Assembly: GCF_004193775.1 (NCBI RefSeq)
Contig: NC_041006.1
Span: 28,084,975 to 28,148,974 of the forward strand
DNA: 64,000 bases
Source: Glycine soja
Taxonomy: Eukaryota > Streptophyta > Magnoliopsida > Fabales > Fabaceae
Direction of reading: 5' to 3'
In this document: positions 59,473 to 64,000 of the stretch, piece after piece
Layout: each line of letters opens with the position of its first letter
Numbering within the stretch: the stretch's first letter is position 1
Notes under the pieces: generated by a model
Told to the model about the DNA's origin: nothing
The model's database searches: none
The model's input: the letters and a program-made list of their open reading frames with translations, nothing else
Made by a program: the position numbers and the translations under genes

Positions 59473-61268
59473 GTTGCGACTTGGATCTGACATTGAGAGG
59501 AGGGATGAACTGGCACCACCGTCTTGGACACCTCAATCACTGTCGAGATTTGACTCACACAGGAATCTGACTCTCGCATGCACTTGAACAAGCACCAACG
59601 AGAGTGAACACAATCGACCCCTACGTCTTGCGGAGGACGTGCTCCGAGTTTCGAATCTCTGCCCCGATGCCGTCAAGAATCCCATCCCATCATCGTTGCT
59701 TCCACCTGTATGTTATAGACAAGAACGTGCTCCTATTGTGTCCACTTGCCTTCATAGTTTGTTTGGAAAACTAAGATTTCATTAGTGTAGCAAGCAAATG
59801 CAATGTATTTTACTGATCTTTCTTTCATGTAATTTTCATTTGTAGGATTTTTTTATCAATCTGGTACACCTTGTACCAGTTTTGGTCGTTTAATAAATTT
59901 TGTCTCTTAAAAAAAACACTCATTGCCTTCGATCATCTTTCAAAAGACTTGTCTTCATCTCTTTCAAAAAAATATTTGTTGAGGGTTTCTTGATTTGGAT
60001 TGATGTTAGGGAATAAAGGTTTGATTCTTGCTTTTTTTTTATTTTAATTTGTGATATTTTTAGCTATGAGAAATTATGTTTTGTTATTATTTTTTTTTGA
60101 AACCCTATAAAACAAAGTAAATTATTTTTGGTTTTGGATATTTTATTTTAATCTATGATGAAATAATAATTTTGTTTTTGTCATAATAAATACTTAATAT
60201 GGACTAATAACAAATGAACAAAATTTATTAGGGATCAAAAACAAAATTCACTAATTTATCAAGGATTAAAACAAAATATCAAAGATCAAAAATAATTTTT
60301 TTTACTAAGGACTCAACGATTTTTTTTATTAAGAAGTTAAATTAAAATTTACTAAGTTACCAGGGATTTAATGTTAACATATTTTATCTTAAAGAACATA
60401 GTATATTTGAATTAATTATTGTTTTAGTTTCTTGATCAAATGTTGATTAACAGAGTTTTTATTTGAAAAAATTAGATATTTTTAAAGACCTGGGAACCAA
60501 ATTATAAAAATAGGGGAAAAAATAACATCATTAGATATATTCTTATGTTTTTCTACCAAAAACAAAGTCAAGGGATGTATTTATCCCCTCAATACTACCT
60601 AGGTTGGCTAGTGGTTAAGTTTCATAGTTTTCTATCTAATGGAACAATTTTATGTCTTTAATTAGTAAAAAAAATTTAAAATTATGTTTCAAAATTAAAA
60701 ACAATTATTATTTTAAAAGGATTATTTTCACTCACTTTAAAAATATTAAATTATAATTTTTAAATGATATGCAACTAAACATAATATAATCGAAAACGTA
60801 AAGACTAATATTTATATTGAAACAATTTTCATAGCAGAAAAAAATGTACTACTAATGGTGAAAACCATTAATATTTTGTCAGTATGATTGTTGTGAAGTA
60901 AAAAATAAAAACTATTTTTATTTTTTCTTTTCAATCTATTTCCTTAGCAGCCACATTGACATCACAGTAAGTTATCAATGTTTAAGTAAAACTATAGGGA
61001 GAAAAAAAAGGAAAGAGAAGTAAAAGAGAAGAGGTGAAAGAAGAAGAAAAAAAGAAAAGAAAAAGTGAGTTTTTTTTTTGTGAATAAGAAAAACTGAGTC
61101 TACTATGCATTAAACAGTTACATGTAACGACAGCTAGATAAATTTTATATTACGATAGAACTATAGATAAAAGGAAAAAAAAATATAAGACCAAATTAAA
61201 AAAAATAAAGGATCATAATTTATGTTTTAAATTATTCAGTGCATAAAAATTTATGTACCCAAAAAAGT
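59473..61268. other. Right flank of the copia insertion; no gene
   Basis: 59478-59720 is GC-richer and exon-like but broken by stops. Around 59850-59918 the motif ctggtacaccttgtaccag followed by a short poly(A) resembles the tail of a plant LINE, so the interrupted sequence may itself be an old 5'-truncated LINE. 60000-61268 is AT-rich without features I can name. Confidence 0.35.
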
Positions 61269-62450
61269 AAGATCGAACCAGGTAAAATGACGTCAGAGGG
61301 GTGATTTTACAAACTTTTTTCTTCAGAGGATCTGTTTGCAAACATATTTTGGAGGGGGTCTTTTTTTTAAAGGATTCCGTCAACACCAATAGCAGGTTAG
61401 CGTATTCCGCTAGTACGAACAGCGGCTTCTCCATGCATGGGGTTCTGCCCCCCATGCCCACCATCAGCGCATCATCATCCATCCTACGCACCATCATCCA
61501 TCATACCATAGCATTTGGAATTGTTGCTGCCCCGTACACGCCATTCAGAGTGGCAAGATTGGCTGCATAAATATTGGATTATATTTCTCTTCTCTTAAAT
61601 TGTCTTCTTCACAAATGCCCAGTATTTTAATATCATGCATCTTTTAGAAACATTTGCTAACATGTTTGTGTAGTATTTACATAATAAACTATACAAGATA
61701 TATACAATATTTTGTTTAACTAACACTTTAATCTTAAATTAATCTTAATTACCATATTTTGTTTGTGCATAAGGATTGATGATACACTGATCAAAGATAT
61801 AATAATCTATATCCTATTAATAAAGAAAATATTTCTTTTTTTTTTACCCTTTACATGAAGTCAACTCCTTTTTTTTCTTTTTCTGCACCAATCCCACCAG
61901 AGCAACTGACGGATCCAGCAGCTCCTTTTTTTTCTTTTTAAAATGTATTCGTAGCACGTGTTTAGACTTTGAGAAATATGCGTTAGCGTTACTGTTTGTA
62001 ATAAATCATTATGATTACTTTGGGGGTTATTGATTTCTTTGACTCATTTATTTTGTAATTATCTCTATTTATTTATTTTTAAATGAAGAGAAGTATAGAA
62101 TACATTTATTTAGAAATTGTTCTTCTTCTTTTTCTGCACTAATCCCGCGAGAGCAACTAACGGATCCAAGCCAGCTCCCTTTTTTTTTTTTTTTCTGTAT
62201 CAATCCTGTCAGAGCAACTGACGGATTCACGTGATGGTGGGTATGAGGTATCTCGTCAATGGGAGTGGCGGAACCCATGCATGAAGAAGCCGCTTTTCAT
62301 AATGGCGGGATACCTTAATCCGCTATTGGTGCTGGCGGGATCCCTTAAGAAAAAGACTCCCTCTCAAATATGTTTACAAACAAACCCTCTAAGGATAAAA
62401 CTTTGTAAAACTACCCCTCTGACATCATTTTGCCAAACCGAACCATGTGT
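61269..62450. mobile_element. Foldback element with arms of about 200 bp
   Basis: The left arm (61269-61468) and the reverse complement of the right arm (62232-62450) share GGTAAAATGACGTCAGAGG / GGCAAAATGATGTCAGAGG. They also share tttacaaa...aaacatatttt-type segments, ccgccagcaccaatagcgg-like boxes and a ccatgcatgggg box. Matching open frames on opposite strands (KKTPSQICLQT and KKTPSKICLQT) are a by-product of the inverted arms. The interior of about 760 bp shows no transposase. Confidence 0.7.
61877..62236 (+). repeat. Three dispersed copies of a module of about 45 bp
   Basis: Units at about 61879-61930, 62130-62185 and 62190-62236 share ttctgcaccaatccc-like, agagcaactgacggat and a following T-rich run. 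They lie inside the foldback element, at the inner edge of its right arm. Confidence 0.6.
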
Positions 62451-63269
62451 CTGGAGTCCCAATCAAATCAAGGTGCCAAACTTATATTAATAAGCGTATA
62501 TACATTAGAGCTATATCAACTATGGGACAAACTTTTGACGGGAGCAAAAAAAAGGGTAAAATGATTTTTTATATATTAAAATTGGCTTATCTATTTTAAT
62601 TTTTAACCAACTTTTTTAAAAGTTAAAATACGTAACATAATTTCAATGTTTTGACTTTTGAATAAATCTGATTAATCTTTTTTTTTTTATTTCTTCTCCT
62701 TATGGAGTTATGTTTCTGGCGTGTTTGGTTTCTCTCTTTTATGCTTTGAACGTCAATAGTTTTCACGTGGACTTGAGTTTGAAAATCCAAACACACACCT
62801 ATCTATATCAGTCATTTTGATCACAAGCAAAATGATTGTCAACTTGAATACAATAAATACTCGTACATGTGAATTGCATTACTCTGTCCTTACTTTAATT
62901 TACCATTCACACATCTCAAAAGAAGACGCAACTATCTGAATTCTGAACTATAGTACATCAATAGGAGTAGTATTACAGCATGATCAATGAAGTGAAAAAA
63001 ATAAAAATGTAGACAGGAATTAATTAAAGAAATGAAGGAATCAAATCAATTAACCTGAAACTTATTTTCCATCTATAGTCTTTTTTTCTTGAGAATTATT
63101 GCCAAGTATAGGGGGATGAATGACCGAATGAGATGCAAACGTGTTTGGGTTACCCTTCAATTCAACGTAACCCACATTTTTAATAAACGTGTAGTTACTT
63201 CTCCGTTTTGTGCATTGGAATGCGCAATCAGACATTTAGTATCTCTCAAACCACAATTCAAATACGCAC
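62451..63269. other. Intergenic DNA downstream of the peptide gene
   Basis: AT-rich with no gene recognised; it should include the 3' UTR of the minus-strand peptide gene. Confidence 0.45.
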
Positions 63270-63677
63270 TTAGTGTCCTTGGCCAGGACTTGGACCCGAA
63301 TCCTTAATTTCGCCAAGGGTCTCACTGTTGGTAAATTTGTGACCCTCTCCTCCGACGCTAGGACCCGAGTTCTTGATTCCACCAAGTGTCTCGCTGTTTG
63401 TAAATTGGTGACCTTTCCCTCCAGGACTAGGACCAGAGTCCTTAATCCCACCAAGGGTTTCACTATTGGTGAACTTGTGTCCCACACCTGGGCTTGGCCC
63501 AGAATCCTTCATTGCTCCCAGAGCTAACCAATCAAAGAAATCCACCTCTTCCCCTCCAGTGGCTGATTTCCCCGTCTCAATGATACTTAATGGACGGGCT
63601 TCTAAGCCCATGAAAAAAGCAAAGTTCACCAATAACACGAGAACTAGTAAGGCCTGAGTTTTCAGCATGCTTGTCAT
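63270..63677 (-). CDS. Secreted SGPS-motif peptide precursor (PIP-like), four motifs
   Basis: A 135-residue intronless protein. Residues 1-27 form a signal peptide (hydrophobic core ALLVLVLLVNFAFF). A variable region follows, then four repeats of KFTNSETLGxIKxSGPS...GH. The motifs are SGPSPGVGH (59-67), SGPSPGGKGH (81-90), SGPSVGGEGH (104-113) and SGPSPGQGH (127-135); the last ends exactly at the C terminus. SGPS with a terminal GxGH is the signature of plant PIP/PIP-like peptides, which in Arabidopsis are released from secreted precursors and sensed by RLK7 to amplify immunity or limit growth. Known PIP precursors usually carry one or two motifs. Processing and receptor are inferred from the family. 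Confidence 0.85.
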   Translation of the reverse strand: MTSMLKTQALLVLVLLVNFAFFMGLEARPLSIIETGKSATGGEEVDFFDWLALGAMKDSGPSPGVGHKFTNSETLGGIKDSGPSPGGKGHQFTNSETLGGIKNSGPSVGGEGHKFTNSETLGEIKDSGPSPGQGH

Positions 63678-63818
63678 CTTTTTTAATGTTAAAAAGGGAA
63701 AGGGAATTAGTATCTTTGTTTGGGAATTCGAGAGACAGAGAGAGAGAGAGGAAGAGAAAGGGAAAGAGAGATTTTAATTTGTGTTTGATGTTTGTGTAAC
63801 ATGGAGATGTATGAAGAC

Positions 63819-63827
63819 CTTTTTATA
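63819..63827 (-). promoter_or_regulatory. TATA box of the peptide gene
   Basis: The minus strand reads CTATAAAAAGG about 145 bases upstream of the start codon, a strong plant TATA box. A GA-rich (CT-rich on the coding strand) leader lies between, at about 63731-63772. Confidence 0.7.
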
Positions 63828-64000
63828 GCAGGGGAAGTTGTCGACTAAAATAAATCCAGCATGCACATTCAAATGTGGAATATGACCAAAACATTGTGTA
63901 TAGATTTTTTTCTATTATATTCAAACTTCAAACAACGTGAGTATATTATTTTTTTTTCTCGCGGAGGAAGCAGCTTAGGAGGTTCCGAAGGATAATAGTC

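Overview
This is a stretch of plant nuclear DNA. AT-rich, transposon-filled intergenic sequence separates intron-containing genes, and the proteins match plant families (QUIRKY-like MCTP, plastid HMA1 ATPase, MRG chromodomain protein, secreted SGPS peptide precursor). Protein and repeat style suggest a eudicot, most likely a papilionoid legume close to soybean; the species call is inference.

Four host genes are supported, all on the minus strand. (1) 3914-6832 is an intronless MCTP/QUIRKY-like membrane-tethering protein with four C2 domains. (2) 11124-27996 is HMA1, a plastid-envelope P1B-type metal ATPase. I assembled 13 exons with consistent phases into 831 residues. (3) 30898-37611 is an MRG-family histone-mark reader with 11 exons and 319 residues, including a 14-nt microexon and a GC donor. 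(4) 63270-63677 is a small secreted precursor with four SGPS...GH peptide motifs (PIP-like). HMA1 and MRG lie in tandem here, and from memory they are also neighbours in Arabidopsis (At4g37270/At4g37280).

The rest is mainly layered mobile DNA. Left edge: a minus-strand LTR with its primer binding site, a dispersed direct repeat and a Harbinger-type MITE. HMA1 introns hold a SINE with a 16-bp target duplication, LTR remnants, and a TRIM-like array split by a structurally complete 6.4-kb L1-type LINE with both ORFs open and an 18-bp target duplication. Between HMA1 and MRG are a Stowaway-like MITE and a TIR element. Just upstream of MRG is a 1.1-kb foldback element with arms of about 500 bp.

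From 39.5 to 53 kb lie Helitron-like elements. One has clear termini (39492-45889) and carries RPA1-like, B3-like and CDPK EF-hand fragments. A second starts near 46981 and carries a PP4 phosphatase exon and a B3-like domain that has been split by plastid atpH DNA. A solo LTR sits inside an ATCT microsatellite at 49320-50892. A decayed Ty1/copia element occupies 53761-59472, followed by another foldback element (61.27-62.45 kb) and then the peptide gene.

The host genes do not form an operon or shared pathway; they are independent plant loci. I saw no rRNA, tRNA or CRISPR features.
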